Positions 34,963 through 44,440 of a DNA stretch of 64,000 nucleotides are shown one piece after another; position 1 is the first letter of the stretch, and each line of letters opens with the position of its first letter. Made by a program: the position numbers and the translations under genes. The DNA is from Shewanella atlantica (GTDB lineage: Bacteria > Pseudomonadota > Gammaproteobacteria > Enterobacterales > Shewanellaceae). The stretch is from positions 496,001 through 560,000 of the forward strand of contig NZ_RXNV01000001.1 of the NCBI RefSeq assembly GCF_003966265.1, read 5' to 3'. The notes below the pieces were generated by a model. That model was not told where the DNA came from. It saw only the letters and a program-made list of their open reading frames with translations, and ran no database searches.

Positions 34963-35205
34963 ATGTCTCGCAGTTTTGCAGCCATTTTTGCAGGATACTT
35001 AGTCGCGGCTACCGGCTCTGGTTTATTGGCTCTCATCATACCTTTGCCCGCTTCCCAAAGTGTGCTGATCGCAATGATGCTCTCATTTAGCTTCTATGTT
35101 GCGGCTGCGATCTGGGCATTTAGTGTCGGGACAAGCCGGCAAGCCTGGCGGGATCTATTGTTAATCAGTGCCATTCTTTACATCTTTATTTTGTGGGTAA
35201 GTTAA
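34963..35205 (+). CDS. DUF3649 small membrane protein
   Basis: An 80-residue protein starting MSRSFAAIFAGYLVAATGSG with about three hydrophobic helices (FAAIFAGYLVAATG, SVLIAMMLSFSFYVAAAIWAF, LLLISAILYIFILWV). The frame upstream to 34906 lacks support. The stop is 3 bp before the PepSY gene. DUF3649 genes typically lead a three-gene operon with a PepSY protein and DUF3325 next to siderophore receptors. The job of the set is not proven; ferric-siderophore reduction is the usual proposal. Confidence 0.8.
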   Translation: MSRSFAAIFAGYLVAATGSGLLALIIPLPASQSVLIAMMLSFSFYVAAAIWAFSVGTSRQAWRDLLLISAILYIFILWVS

Positions 35206-35208
35206 GCA

Positions 35209-36852
35209 ATGAAAGAGACTTTTTTTCGCTCTATGACCTGGTTACACACTTGGGTTGGTCTGCTGGTATGTTGGGTACTGTTATTAGTCTTCTTTGCCGG
35301 AACGGTCAGCTACTATCGCTATGAGATCTCCCTTTGGACTAAGCCGGAAATTCACAGCGATGTTTTTCAAAACTATCAAACTGAAAATTTAACACACCAG
35401 CTTCGAGAGGGGCAGGCCTATCTGTCGCAGCACGCTGAAAATGCAAAAGATTGGCGCATAAACTTTCCTACCGAACGTAAGCCTTATCTCAGCTATAGCT
35501 GGCAGACACAGCCTGAAGCAGGCAAACGAAGGGGGCAATTTATTGAACATATTGCCCATGTAAATGGTCAGGATATGGTTACCGACGTACGTAATTCTCG
35601 TGGTGGTAACTTCTTCTATCGATTACATTTCGACCTTCATTACATGCCGGCAAAAATCGCTCGCTGGATTGTCGGATTCTGCACTATGTTTATGTTGCTG
35701 GCCTTGATCAGTGGCATCGTTATCCATAAGCGCATCTTCAAGGATTTTTTCAGCTTCAGACGCAACAAGGGCGGGCGTTCCTGGCTCGATGCCCACAATA
35801 TCAGCTCGGTGCTCGCGCTACCCTATCATCTGATGATCACCTATACCGGCTTAATCACTTTGATGCTGATGTATATGCCTTGGGGGGTGATGACCGCCTA
35901 TGATGGTGACACTCGTGCATTTCGCGCGGAACTAAAACCAGGGCGAGAGCAAGTTGCCGCTTCGGGTACCCCTGCACCTTTAATTCAACTGAGTGAATTA
36001 CTCCCCACCGTGAAGGCGAGTTGGGGAGATACGCCGATTAAACAGGTGGTGATCAGTAATATCAATGATGAAAATAGTCGAATCAGTTTCTATAAAAATA
36101 CCGGGCAGTCAGTGACAGACCTGCGTATACCTCTGATATTCAGCGGTGCATCAGGTGAGCTGGTGAGTAAAGCCTCCTCCGCCCCATCGGCAGCTAATGC
36201 CACACACGATACGTTAATGTCCCTGCACACGGCTCGTTTTGCCGAGCCGGTCTTAAGGTTCTTTTTCTTTATCTGCGGTTTCATGGGCTGCGCCATGATA
36301 GCAACAGGCACACTGTTATGGGCCGTGAAGATCCGCCAAAAGCAACAGAAGCTAATCAAACAAGGTAACAAGCCAAGCTTAGGTCTGCGCCTGGTCGAGG
36401 GACTTAACCTGACTTTTATAGCCGGCTTACCTCTGGCAACCTGTGCATTTTTCTATGCTAACCGTCTCCTGCCGACACAGATGGCAGACCGGGCTCAGTG
36501 GGAGATACATAGCTTCTTTGCCGTTATCTGTTTAACCGCAGTATTGGCTTTCTTTGACCGTAGCCTGACAAGTTGGCGCAGAGTGCTGGGACTTTCTGCG
36601 GTTGCCTTCATGGCGATCCCTCTTCTTAACTGGGGGACCTCCAGCCAACACCTGTTTCAAAATATGGCCAGCCAGCAGTGGGCATTAGCAGGATTCGATA
36701 TTCTCTCTTTTCTGATTGGAATAGCGTTATGGTTTGCGAGGAAAAAATTAGCCCAAACTCACACTAAAACATCTAATCGCGTCGCAGCAAGCACTGCGTG
36801 GGCGAAGAAGGGGAAACGGGTTTCTACCGCTTCAACAAAGGAGGGGGCGTAA
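35209..36852 (+). CDS. PepSY-associated iron-regulated inner membrane protein
   Basis: A 547-residue membrane protein of the COG3182 type. It begins FRSMTWLHTWVGLLVCWVLLL, typical of PepSY_TM proteins, with TM1 near residues 15-35. A periplasmic region with a probable PepSY fold follows, then TM segments near 160, 205, 340, 390, 425, 455 and 485. His pairs at helix ends (WLHTW, LPYHLMI, IHSFFA) could ligate heme or iron. Members are proposed ferric-siderophore reductases or export accessories. It lies between the DUF3649 and DUF3325 genes at 3 and 4 bp spacing, so it is one operon, probably Fur-regulated. Confidence 0.87.
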   Translation: MKETFFRSMTWLHTWVGLLVCWVLLLVFFAGTVSYYRYEISLWTKPEIHSDVFQNYQTENLTHQLREGQAYLSQHAENAKDWRINFPTERKPYLSYSWQTQPEAGKRRGQFIEHIAHVNGQDMVTDVRNSRGGNFFYRLHFDLHYMPAKIARWIVGFCTMFMLLALISGIVIHKRIFKDFFSFRRNKGGRSWLDAHNISSVLALPYHLMITYTGLITLMLMYMPWGVMTAYDGDTRAFRAELKPGREQVAASGTPAPLIQLSELLPTVKASWGDTPIKQVVISNINDENSRISFYKNTGQSVTDLRIPLIFSGASGELVSKASSAPSAANATHDTLMSLHTARFAEPVLRFFFFICGFMGCAMIATGTLLWAVKIRQKQQKLIKQGNKPSLGLRLVEGLNLTFIAGLPLATCAFFYANRLLPTQMADRAQWEIHSFFAVICLTAVLAFFDRSLTSWRRVLGLSAVAFMAIPLLNWGTSSQHLFQNMASQQWALAGFDILSFLIGIALWFARKKLAQTHTKTSNRVAASTAWAKKGKRVSTASTKEGA

Positions 36853-36856
36853 CATT

Positions 36857-37198
36857 ATGATATCTAACTCTATAACGCTAAGCTTACTTAACTTTAGCTA
36901 CCTCGCATTCGGCAGCCTGGCTTTAGCCATGTTCTCTCATTTCCGCGGTGCTTTTAATCGTTCACCAAGCCCGGCACAGAGCAAATTACTCTATTGGTTT
37001 GGCTGGGGGGTACTCGCGGTAAGTTATTATATCGGTATCCTTTACCAAGGTTTCGCCTATGGCAGCATACTATTCACCGGACTCATATCACTTGCGGGGC
37101 TATTAGTGATATTGACTTTAAGCTATCGGGCTCATCACCTGCCCCACTTCATGGCAGGCTCCGGAGTCTTTGGTACCTTACTGCTGATCTTCGCCTAA
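36857..37198 (+). CDS. DUF3325 small membrane protein
   Basis: A 113-residue protein with four hydrophobic segments and FSHFRGAFNR after the first, followed by WFGWGVLAVSYYIGI. This is the usual third member of DUF3649-PepSY-DUF3325 operons. It starts 4 bp after the PepSY stop codon. Function unknown; the context is iron or siderophore uptake. Confidence 0.85.
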   Translation: MISNSITLSLLNFSYLAFGSLALAMFSHFRGAFNRSPSPAQSKLLYWFGWGVLAVSYYIGILYQGFAYGSILFTGLISLAGLLVILTLSYRAHHLPHFMAGSGVFGTLLLIFA

Positions 37199-37338
37199 AT
37201 TGAAGTAAGCAGCACAGAGTGCGGGCTGAGTTTATATAAAAAACGGTAGGATGTGTCGTTTTTTCAATCAAATTCAGCCTGCATTCAGCTTTACCTATGT
37301 AGAGTGGTTCAATCGATATCACTTTACGCGAGGCAGAG

Positions 37339-37821
37339 ATGCAAATTAATTCAACTTCTCAAAACACGCCCCCTACCACACAGGGTATTGCATCGAATCA
37401 ACCGGTACAGAACACTACTCAATCTAAGACCGACTCTCCCCTCACAACTACTCAGGCTTCACAGCGTTCAAATAGCGACATCGTGACAATATCTAAACAG
37501 GCTGCAGAGCTTTCATCTCAAGCTCAACCAAGCGCTAAAGAGGCTGAAACTCTCCCGGCAAAACCAAGCCTGTCCAATGAGGGAGAGAAAGTTGACAACT
37601 ATGTCGAATACAGAAAAGCCAAGGCTCAATATCAAATTTATTCAGATATGGCCGGAATAGCGACAGGCAACAGCAAAGGTATGTCGGCATCGACAGCCTA
37701 CTATCTTTCAAATAACGAAGACGCACGCGCCGCAGTTGTAGAGACTAAGGCACAGCAGCAACAAGCCTCAGTACTCCAAACCTATGTCAACACGACTCAG
37801 GGTATCGATGACTGGTACTAA
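37339..37821 (+). CDS. Hypothetical Ser/Thr/Gln-rich protein
   Basis: A 160-residue protein with no signal peptide or membrane segment. The first 75 residues are low-complexity (Gln, Thr, Ser, Pro), containing SDIVTISKQAAELSSQA, which resembles linker regions of flagellar or surface-associated proteins. A C-terminal helical part (about 85-160) includes NYVEYRKAKAQYQIYSDMAG. No family recognised. GAGG precedes the ATG and a good terminator follows. Confidence 0.7.
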   Translation: MQINSTSQNTPPTTQGIASNQPVQNTTQSKTDSPLTTTQASQRSNSDIVTISKQAAELSSQAQPSAKEAETLPAKPSLSNEGEKVDNYVEYRKAKAQYQIYSDMAGIATGNSKGMSASTAYYLSNNEDARAAVVETKAQQQQASVLQTYVNTTQGIDDWY

Positions 37822-37829
37822 TGATAGTA

Positions 37830-37852
37830 AAACGCCGCTAAATGCGGCGTTT
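37830..37852 (+). terminator. Rho-independent terminator
   Basis: Stem AAACGCCGC / GCGGCGTTT with loop TAAAT, followed by ATTATT. It is 8 bp after the stop codon at 37821. Confidence 0.9.
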
Positions 37853-37983
37853 ATTATTAAGTACAGAACCTGCCTCAGCTTGGTTTATCAGGCATGTCCT
37901 TGCACTATATTCCGCTAATCGACATGGACACCACTGCCGACTCCTACCGTTATAGTGGAACCATCCATCCCTACGGAACTGTA

Positions 37984-38228
37984 TCAGCTCCCGCAACCTA
38001 AGTTGTAGTAGCTAAGCCTGTTTCCATAGGAACGGATGATAAAACGTGAACCCCAGGTGCGGCTAACTCCACCTGACAGGTTCTTTGTAAAAAGCTCACA
38101 TGCTGTATTCTCATCTAGGCCGAACTTAAATTGACGAAATAATGCAACTCCTGAGCGGCAAGACTTCCGGAAAAAATAACCAGTAAGAGTAGACAGAGCA
38201 CAATCAGTATCTTAGTAGAATTAGCCAC
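37984..38228 (-). pseudogene. Small exported protein, frame-disrupted
   Basis: The minus strand starts GTG at 38228, with AAGGGG 8 nt upstream, and gives a good signal peptide (MANSTKILIVLCLLLLVIFS, then GSLAAQ). The frame stops soon after. The adjacent frame reads on as ALFRQFKFGLDENTACEL, LFTKNLSGGVSRTWGSRF, IIRSYGNRLSYYNLGCGS, then stop at 37984. The two halves fit one product of about 80 residues if one base is missing near 38148. No family is recognised. The rest of the gap 37853-38570 shows no other gene. Confidence 0.4.
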
Positions 38229-38570
38229 GAGTAACCCCTTAACTTTAAACGCCTCAATAAAAGCCCTGGCTAGTGGTCCGACTGTTTAGTATCTCGACTA
38301 TTTACTGTCTCGATTATGCATCCTTATCTCGTTCGCTCGATACCTTTCTCTACCTGCCGCGACCTCTTTGCTAACCACGTTTACGCTTTCGCCCCTCTAA
38401 TTTATAAGTATGGTTGCTAATCAACAGAAATTACCCGTAACGAGATAAAAGTCTAACTTTCCCCTGCTATATACAACTTAGCTATAAGAGAACACTCACC
38501 GAAAAGCAGACGTAGGAGCTAAACAACCGATTTTTATGAGTTAAGTCTTTCAGTCAGCAGGAGCGATAGA

Positions 38571-38591
38571 AAAGGCGCTATTCGCGCCTTT
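38571..38591 (-). terminator. Rho-independent terminator
   Basis: Stem AAAGGCGC / GCGCCTTT with loop TATTC, 26 bp after the stop of the lipoprotein gene ending at 38617; on the minus strand a TTTTC exit follows. Confidence 0.75.
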
Positions 38592-38616
38592 AGATTACCC
38601 GGGACAAACAAGGGCG

Positions 38617-39186
38617 CTAGTTTTCGATGAAGTCATCTTCAAAGTTCGTTTCCCAGTACTTGTACCCTTGTACAGTAGCCTGAGCGGCTGCCCCCATCAA
38701 ATTAACCTGATAGGTTTTAACACCACTGAGATCCGCGGATTGATTGGCTGATGCCTGACCACCACTCCCCTCATATTCGGCACTGGCTTCTGCCTGAGCT
38801 TGTCCCTCGAAACCCGCGTCCTTAAATCGCTGAACGGCCGCCTTATCCATAAATGCCTGTACGAAGGCGACCTGCTTCCAACCGATACCGGCACCGACAC
38901 CTCCAGTTGCAAATCGGTAATAAGAGAGGGAGCCTTTTTCATTCAATACGCAAACTCCGCCCCCGGTAGACAGAGCAAACAGGTAACTGTTACTGCCGGT
39001 ACAGGTAACGTAGGCGACGGAGCCAGCCACAGCCGATGATGCGCCTTTATGTTCACTATAGATCTCTTTCAATGCTGCCTGAGTTTCCTGACGTGCATTT
39101 TTCTTTTTCGCTTCAGGCGTATTACCCGTAGCGCATCCAACAAGTAAAACAGGTAAAAGTAATAACACTAATTTGTATTTTTTCAT
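38617..39186 (-). CDS. Lipoprotein, possibly SYLF/YSC84-like
   Basis: A 189-residue lipoprotein with a signal sequence ending in the lipobox LLVGC. A glycine-rich core (YLFALSTGGGVCVLNEKG, FATGGVGAGIGWKQ) resembles lipid-binding SYLF domains, but the match is by eye and not strong. A Gln/Ala/Ser-rich stretch (about 125-155) precedes the C-terminal part. AAGG precedes the ATG. Confidence 0.7.
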   Translation of the reverse strand: MKKYKLVLLLLPVLLVGCATGNTPEAKKKNARQETQAALKEIYSEHKGASSAVAGSVAYVTCTGSNSYLFALSTGGGVCVLNEKGSLSYYRFATGGVGAGIGWKQVAFVQAFMDKAAVQRFKDAGFEGQAQAEASAEYEGSGGQASANQSADLSGVKTYQVNLMGAAAQATVQGYKYWETNFEDDFIEN

Positions 39187-39344
39187 TCTGCTACCTTAAT
39201 GTAATGGTATGGAACGAGGGAAAGCCGCTTTTTATTCACGGACTTTCAACCTCAGCGTAAAGTCAATCAACTCAGTTTCTTATCAAAGGTAAATTTGAAC
39301 AACAGCTAAATTCCTATGCTTCATTAAGCAACAGAACGTCAAAG

Positions 39345-40232
39345 TTAAAACGTATAAGAGAGCGTTAACATGGGCCCACGAAAGCTATAATGAAGCTTCA
39401 GAGTAGAATTATCACCTTCAATATCCGCCGATACTTTGTAATATTTATAAGAGAGCTCGGTGGCAAAACTATCCCTGAAGCTATACTCGACGCCAACACT
39501 CAGATCGACCAAACGACCGCTAATGTTATCTAAACTCAGATAGAAATATTGAGCCTGTGTCCCCAGCTTCCAACCATCGGCAAACTGATAATTTGCAACG
39601 ATACCGATATCCGGCAGAGGCGCCGTGGCATCGGTGAATACTATGTTGTCGGGGTCGAGCTCCACCGAGCCACAATTGTTGTCGACACAAGCCGCGATAT
39701 CTCCGGAAAAACCCAGCTCAAACCACATCACATGCAGGCCCGCAGTCAGTATCAAGTCCCATTCATCATCGCGGTAAAAATCATAGCCATAACCAATGCG
39801 GGCAATATCGACATTAAATGTTGTGGTGATCACGCTGCCTGACTGCACTAAATATTTATCCCCGGTTTCCGGGTGCTCATATTCGAAGGGGGTGGTTATA
39901 TTCAGGTTTGTGGCATCACGGTGTAATCGCTTCCAATCCAGGTAGATCCCGTGATGTCCATTAAACCAGTATGACATGGAAAAAGATGGCAGAAATTCAC
40001 TTTCAGTCAACTTGAGATCTGATTCGAAATCCAGCTCAAAGTTCTCATCGGTTAAGGGGCTGGTCACCTCCATTCCCGAATCAGATATTGAATAGAAACC
40101 GCCCACGGCGATCCGTAACTTACTCTCATCGGCAAGAGTCACGAAAGAGGAGAGCAGTAAAGTACAAAGTGCAATCGCCTTAATGACAACTGAGTATAGG
40201 GACTCTGGCGCTTGTTTAGGTAAACTCTTCAT
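39345..40232 (-). CDS. Outer membrane beta-barrel protein
   Basis: A 295-residue exported protein with a signal peptide ending near TLA-DE. Strand-like alternation, periplasmic turns and a final LSYTF indicate a barrel of about 10-12 strands. Two cysteines (AACVDNNCG) lie in one predicted external loop and could form a disulfide. GGAGG is 6 nt before the ATG. Family not recognised. Confidence 0.75.
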   Translation of the reverse strand: MKSLPKQAPESLYSVVIKAIALCTLLLSSFVTLADESKLRIAVGGFYSISDSGMEVTSPLTDENFELDFESDLKLTESEFLPSFSMSYWFNGHHGIYLDWKRLHRDATNLNITTPFEYEHPETGDKYLVQSGSVITTTFNVDIARIGYGYDFYRDDEWDLILTAGLHVMWFELGFSGDIAACVDNNCGSVELDPDNIVFTDATAPLPDIGIVANYQFADGWKLGTQAQYFYLSLDNISGRLVDLSVGVEYSFRDSFATELSYKYYKVSADIEGDNSTLKLHYSFRGPMLTLSYTF

Positions 40233-40474
40233 CCTTAACCTCCAACAATCAGACTGAGTTAACTTTAGCAGCGATTTAATTTTTCAGGCACAAAATAGCC
40301 AATATCCTTGAGTAAAGGACCTATGAATCAAATGGATGAGGTAGCAAAGATGCTGGAAGAAATATGGCTCTATCGGAGATAAAAATGGGGGTTAAAAGCC
40401 TGGGAACTGCTCGGCCGGTAACCCCCTAAAGGTACTTGCTATAGACGTGGTGAGCGCCTGTTTAACACAAATTT

Positions 40475-43400
40475 TTACTTAATATCCTCAGCCATTCCAT
40501 CTGATGATATTGGTAACGCCTTTAATGGCATTACCGGCTGTTGGATCAGTTCATCCTTGAGATATGAAATAGCCTTTTGTAATTGAGCGTCGCCACCTGT
40601 GAATGTGGCATATGGTAGGTTATCGACTTCTATGTCCGGACTAACCCCCCGACCTTCCAGAACCCAACGTCCGTCCATTGCATACTGCGGATACTCGGCC
40701 ACCCGAGCCATGCCTTTGTCTGTCAGCGAATTACGGCCGGATAACCAAACACCCGCTCCCGCCGTTTGCTTTCCTATCAAAGGAGCGACACCCAATGCCT
40801 TGATGCCGGCAGAGAATGTTTCACCATCCGAGTAGGTCAGCTGATCGGTAAGCACCACAAGATGCCCACGGAAAGTCTGCTGCATATTGGCATTTGGCGT
40901 ACCACGGGTTGGTTGCCAAAATGCCCAGGTACGACGCAATAGCTTCTCGATAATCCAGCTATCGATGTTGCCGCCTCGGTTACGACGCACATCGATAATC
41001 AGCCCCTCTTTTTCAAAGTTAGCGTAAAACTCACGTGCAAAACTGGCGATATCACCACTGCCCATCGCGTACAAGTGCAGGTAGCCAATCTTACCCTCAC
41101 TGCCTTGTGTGACCTTATTGCTATTGTGATTAACCCAATCTAAGTATCTGAGCTTGGCGTCGACTCTGGTATCAACGGGCATGACTATGGTCTTATGCAG
41201 CTTCTTGCCACGTTTGAGCTTTAGCAGTACCTGCTTTTTAGACTGGTTTCTTAAGTAGCGCGTCACATCGGCTACATCGGCGACCGACTTGCCATTGATC
41301 TCCAGAATAATATCGCCCACTTCAGCATCGACTTCGACCCTGGCCAATGGGGATGAGTGTGCCGGAAGCTCAGGATCATTCTGGTAAATATGAGATATTT
41401 TCACGCCAGACTTAGTCTGTTCGAGGCGAGCCCCGAGACTCGATGCCTTGGCCATCTTGCTGTCTTTAGGCAGATCGCCTCCGCGCACCTGTGAGTGCAA
41501 CGAGTCCAACTCGCCCATCATCTGCTTGAAGATGTCATTCAGCTCATGCCTGTCGGTTAGCCTGTCGACCAATGGCTGATACTTAGCCTTGGTTGCCTGC
41601 CAGTCCAAGCCACGCATCGTCTTATCGAAGAAGGAGTCTCTGTGCATCAACCAGGCATCTTCGAACATCTGCTGCCACTCAAGTTGTGGCTCGATAGCGA
41701 GCTGCCACTGCCCGGTTTGCACTTTGGCATTTTTCAACTCTTTAGGCAGTTTATCAACCGCATCGACAATCAGCATCTCTTTGCCACTGTCGCTGTGCTT
41801 GCGTATGAATATTTTCTTCCCATCGGCAGAGAGCGCATAATCCCCCACATCTTTGGCGAATGTCTCGACCTTAGGGCTTAAGGGATCGAACTTAACCACT
41901 TTCAGGCCAGGCTTACTGCTGCGTCCCGATGCCCTGTCTAAAAGATATAAGCTGTCCTCTTTGAGACTCAGTTTTGAGTAATTACCTGAACCGACCGGCA
42001 CTTGCCATAGGCGTTGATTAAGCCCTTTCCAGTCAACGCTAACCTTATCGGCGTCTTTATCTGACTTCTTGTCAGGCTCTGTAGGCATGAGTTCATTAGG
42101 TTTACGGAACGCAAAGCTGGCACTCTTGTCCAGTGCGATGGCGAAAATCTCACTACGCTTATCGAACATAGGTCCCATGTTGCGATCGCCCCATGGTGAG
42201 GTTGGCGTCGCAGTAAACTGACGATTAGATAAGAAATATAACCACTTACCATCACTACTAAAGGCTGGGGAATAGGATTCATATTTATCACTAGTCACCG
42301 TTTCACTGCGGTTTTCATCCAGTGAATACAACACAATTTGAGGTCTGGGTTTACCCAGCTCAGATTTGGTTATGGCAATAAATCGGCTATCGCCTGACCA
42401 TACTACATCAGCATAAGGGCCTAATCCTTCGCCTTGCGTGATGATCTTCTTACTGCGATTCTTCTTTAGATCTAACAACCAGAGATTGCCATCATAATCA
42501 TCCGAGGCGATGTAACGTCCATCGGGTGAAACACTCAATGACATTCTAAGCGTCTTACCATCTTTGGTTAACTGCCTGGCCCCTTGACTCCCATCGGCCG
42601 GGAACTTCCAGATCTCCTGCTCACCGGACGCATCACTGATCCCATAGATCCACTGGCTGTCAGGACTCATTACGGCGGCTCGAATACGACTATTTCCGGG
42701 AAGAGCAATCTCGACCAGACGCGATCCATCAACACCGGCGATGGCAACATGACTTCTGGCGGTGATAACGACTTTATCGCCAGCTGGAGATACTTGTGTA
42801 GATGTCGCATATTTCATCGGGCTGTTGACCCAATGCTCACGTCGCTGAGAGAAGTCTGAGACCAGGTCGATCTCTAATACACGGGTTTCATTGGCCGCAA
42901 TATCGAACAGTTTTATATCCGCGCCCTGCTGAAATACGATACGTCCCTTATCTAAACGCGCCCCTCTTACCTGCCAGTCAGTAAATTGGGTATGCTGCTT
43001 CAGACCCTGACCATCTGTCATCATTGACCAGATGTTGTCATTACCATCGCTATCACTCACAAAATAGAGGCGGTTATCCCACAGCATAGGCTGACGAACA
43101 GAGCCAGAGTGAGCAGCGGTTAAGAGTTCGGCTTCCTGTTTCGAGCCCAGTTTAAATCGCCATAACTCGCCCTTAGCCCCCCCCCGATATACTTTCGCGT
43201 TATCTCCCGTAGCTTGCAGCCCAAAACGGGTAAAATAGAGATACTCACCGCTATCATCGATAGCCCCTTCTATGGCATCGGCCAGCGGCAGATCGGTCGT
43301 CATTAACGTCTCGGGGTTAACCGTTCTTAAGACCCAGTAGTTTGCAGGGCCAAAGGCATTATCGGTGGCGTAGAGCACTTCTCCCTCGGCGGTCCAACCT

Positions 43401-43753
43401 TGTACCCGGACCCGACTGTTTTCGAAGCTAACACGTTTGGCTTTTCCACCAGCGACGGGGATGACATAAACTTCGCTGGCACCTTCATAATTAGCCACAT
43501 AAGCCACCCATTGACCATCTTTTGAGATGCTGGCACCCAACTCTTCGGCTGGTAGACTGGTGAGTCTTTGAGCTCGGCTTTGGGACAGTTCTTTAGTCCA
43601 GAGATCGCCTTCGGCGGTAAAGACAAGAGTGTTATCACTCAGGGCCGGGGCACGGTAATAACCTAAATTTTCCGATCCGGATGAAAAAGCACTGGGTGCG
43701 CTCAGGCTGCCGAGTGCTAATAAAGTGCAGACAAAGGAGAGGCGAAGTTTCAT
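40475..43753 (-). CDS. Tricorn-like S41 protease with beta-propeller and PDZ domains
   Basis: A 1092-residue exported protein with a signal peptide (cleavage near SAFSSG). The order is that of Tricorn: an N-terminal PD40-type propeller (about 30-500; SISKDGQWVAYVANYEG, SVSPDGRYIASDDYDGNLW), a second propeller with RRS linkers, a PDZ domain (about 760-850; GDIILEINGKSVADV), and an S41 peptidase domain (about 870-1065). The nucleophile is Ser975 in TYSDGETFSAG. It would degrade peptides in the periplasm or outside the cell. The gene stands alone, divergent from the 43955 gene. Confidence 0.93.
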   Translation of the reverse strand: MKLRLSFVCTLLALGSLSAPSAFSSGSENLGYYRAPALSDNTLVFTAEGDLWTKELSQSRAQRLTSLPAEELGASISKDGQWVAYVANYEGASEVYVIPVAGGKAKRVSFENSRVRVQGWTAEGEVLYATDNAFGPANYWVLRTVNPETLMTTDLPLADAIEGAIDDSGEYLYFTRFGLQATGDNAKVYRGGAKGELWRFKLGSKQEAELLTAAHSGSVRQPMLWDNRLYFVSDSDGNDNIWSMMTDGQGLKQHTQFTDWQVRGARLDKGRIVFQQGADIKLFDIAANETRVLEIDLVSDFSQRREHWVNSPMKYATSTQVSPAGDKVVITARSHVAIAGVDGSRLVEIALPGNSRIRAAVMSPDSQWIYGISDASGEQEIWKFPADGSQGARQLTKDGKTLRMSLSVSPDGRYIASDDYDGNLWLLDLKKNRSKKIITQGEGLGPYADVVWSGDSRFIAITKSELGKPRPQIVLYSLDENRSETVTSDKYESYSPAFSSDGKWLYFLSNRQFTATPTSPWGDRNMGPMFDKRSEIFAIALDKSASFAFRKPNELMPTEPDKKSDKDADKVSVDWKGLNQRLWQVPVGSGNYSKLSLKEDSLYLLDRASGRSSKPGLKVVKFDPLSPKVETFAKDVGDYALSADGKKIFIRKHSDSGKEMLIVDAVDKLPKELKNAKVQTGQWQLAIEPQLEWQQMFEDAWLMHRDSFFDKTMRGLDWQATKAKYQPLVDRLTDRHELNDIFKQMMGELDSLHSQVRGGDLPKDSKMAKASSLGARLEQTKSGVKISHIYQNDPELPAHSSPLARVEVDAEVGDIILEINGKSVADVADVTRYLRNQSKKQVLLKLKRGKKLHKTIVMPVDTRVDAKLRYLDWVNHNSNKVTQGSEGKIGYLHLYAMGSGDIASFAREFYANFEKEGLIIDVRRNRGGNIDSWIIEKLLRRTWAFWQPTRGTPNANMQQTFRGHLVVLTDQLTYSDGETFSAGIKALGVAPLIGKQTAGAGVWLSGRNSLTDKGMARVAEYPQYAMDGRWVLEGRGVSPDIEVDNLPYATFTGGDAQLQKAISYLKDELIQQPVMPLKALPISSDGMAEDIK

Positions 43754-43954
43754 TAGTAGCTCGTTATTCTTATTAAATAAATTTTTGGAATTACAATTTT
43801 AAGGTCAACAAGGTAGCAAACTTTTCTTAAAGCAACAGTAAAATATTGCACAATAATTATTAGCAAATGTGTACAAGTTATCTCTGCCTGTTTATTCCCA
43901 AGCTGACTCCCTAGCTATACTCTGTATACGATAGGGCCAAAAGCGGACTCATAG

Positions 43955-44431
43955 ATGGAAAGTAATGAGGATAAAGTGAGTCAATCCAGTTCAATATCTG
44001 AAGATATTGAACATTTTAACGATGAGCAATCGACCCCTGTCAGACAAGATCCGGTCATTAAAAAGTTACTCGATAAACTCCCCGATGACATAGCAGACAG
44101 CTACTCAGATAAACAGCTTCAGGGCTTCAGGGTTGCCTTGGGCGATCGAACCTGGGGGAAACATTTTATTGATAGAAGAGGTACGTTCGCCATCGCCTTC
44201 GTTCCGTGGCGATTTTATTATGTCTTTCTGTTGGGAAAAAACCGAAGGGCCTATACACGTCGGGAGAAACACGCCTCACTCCTGATGTTTGCGGGGTTGA
44301 TTATCACTTTTCTAGTCATCAGCGTATCGCTGGGCCTGTTTACCCTATACATACTCAAATCGGCATTGGGGATCGATCTACTCGAGGGAAGCTCCCTTGG
44401 CCTCTGGGATTGGTTTAAAGAACTATGGTAA
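43955..44431 (+). CDS. Hypothetical membrane protein
   Basis: A 158-residue protein. The N-terminal 60 residues are polar and acidic. GFRVALGDRTWGKHFIDRRG precedes a hydrophobic segment (about 79-94, AFVPWRFYYVFLLG), then a basic loop (KNRRAYTRREK) and a long hydrophobic helix (about 108-137). It resembles a Vibrionaceae/Shewanella family sometimes mislabelled as EPSP synthase. The stop codon region CTATGGTAATAA is duplicated just after, before alkD. Confidence 0.65.
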   Translation: MESNEDKVSQSSSISEDIEHFNDEQSTPVRQDPVIKKLLDKLPDDIADSYSDKQLQGFRVALGDRTWGKHFIDRRGTFAIAFVPWRFYYVFLLGKNRRAYTRREKHASLLMFAGLIITFLVISVSLGLFTLYILKSALGIDLLEGSSLGLWDWFKELW

Positions 44432-44440
44432 TAAAAAGCT

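Noticed and set aside
34743..35090. 115-residue ORF ahead of and overlapping DUF3649
   Set aside because: Out of frame with DUF3649 and overlaps its start; the DNA carries the promoter-like and Fur-like sequence instead.
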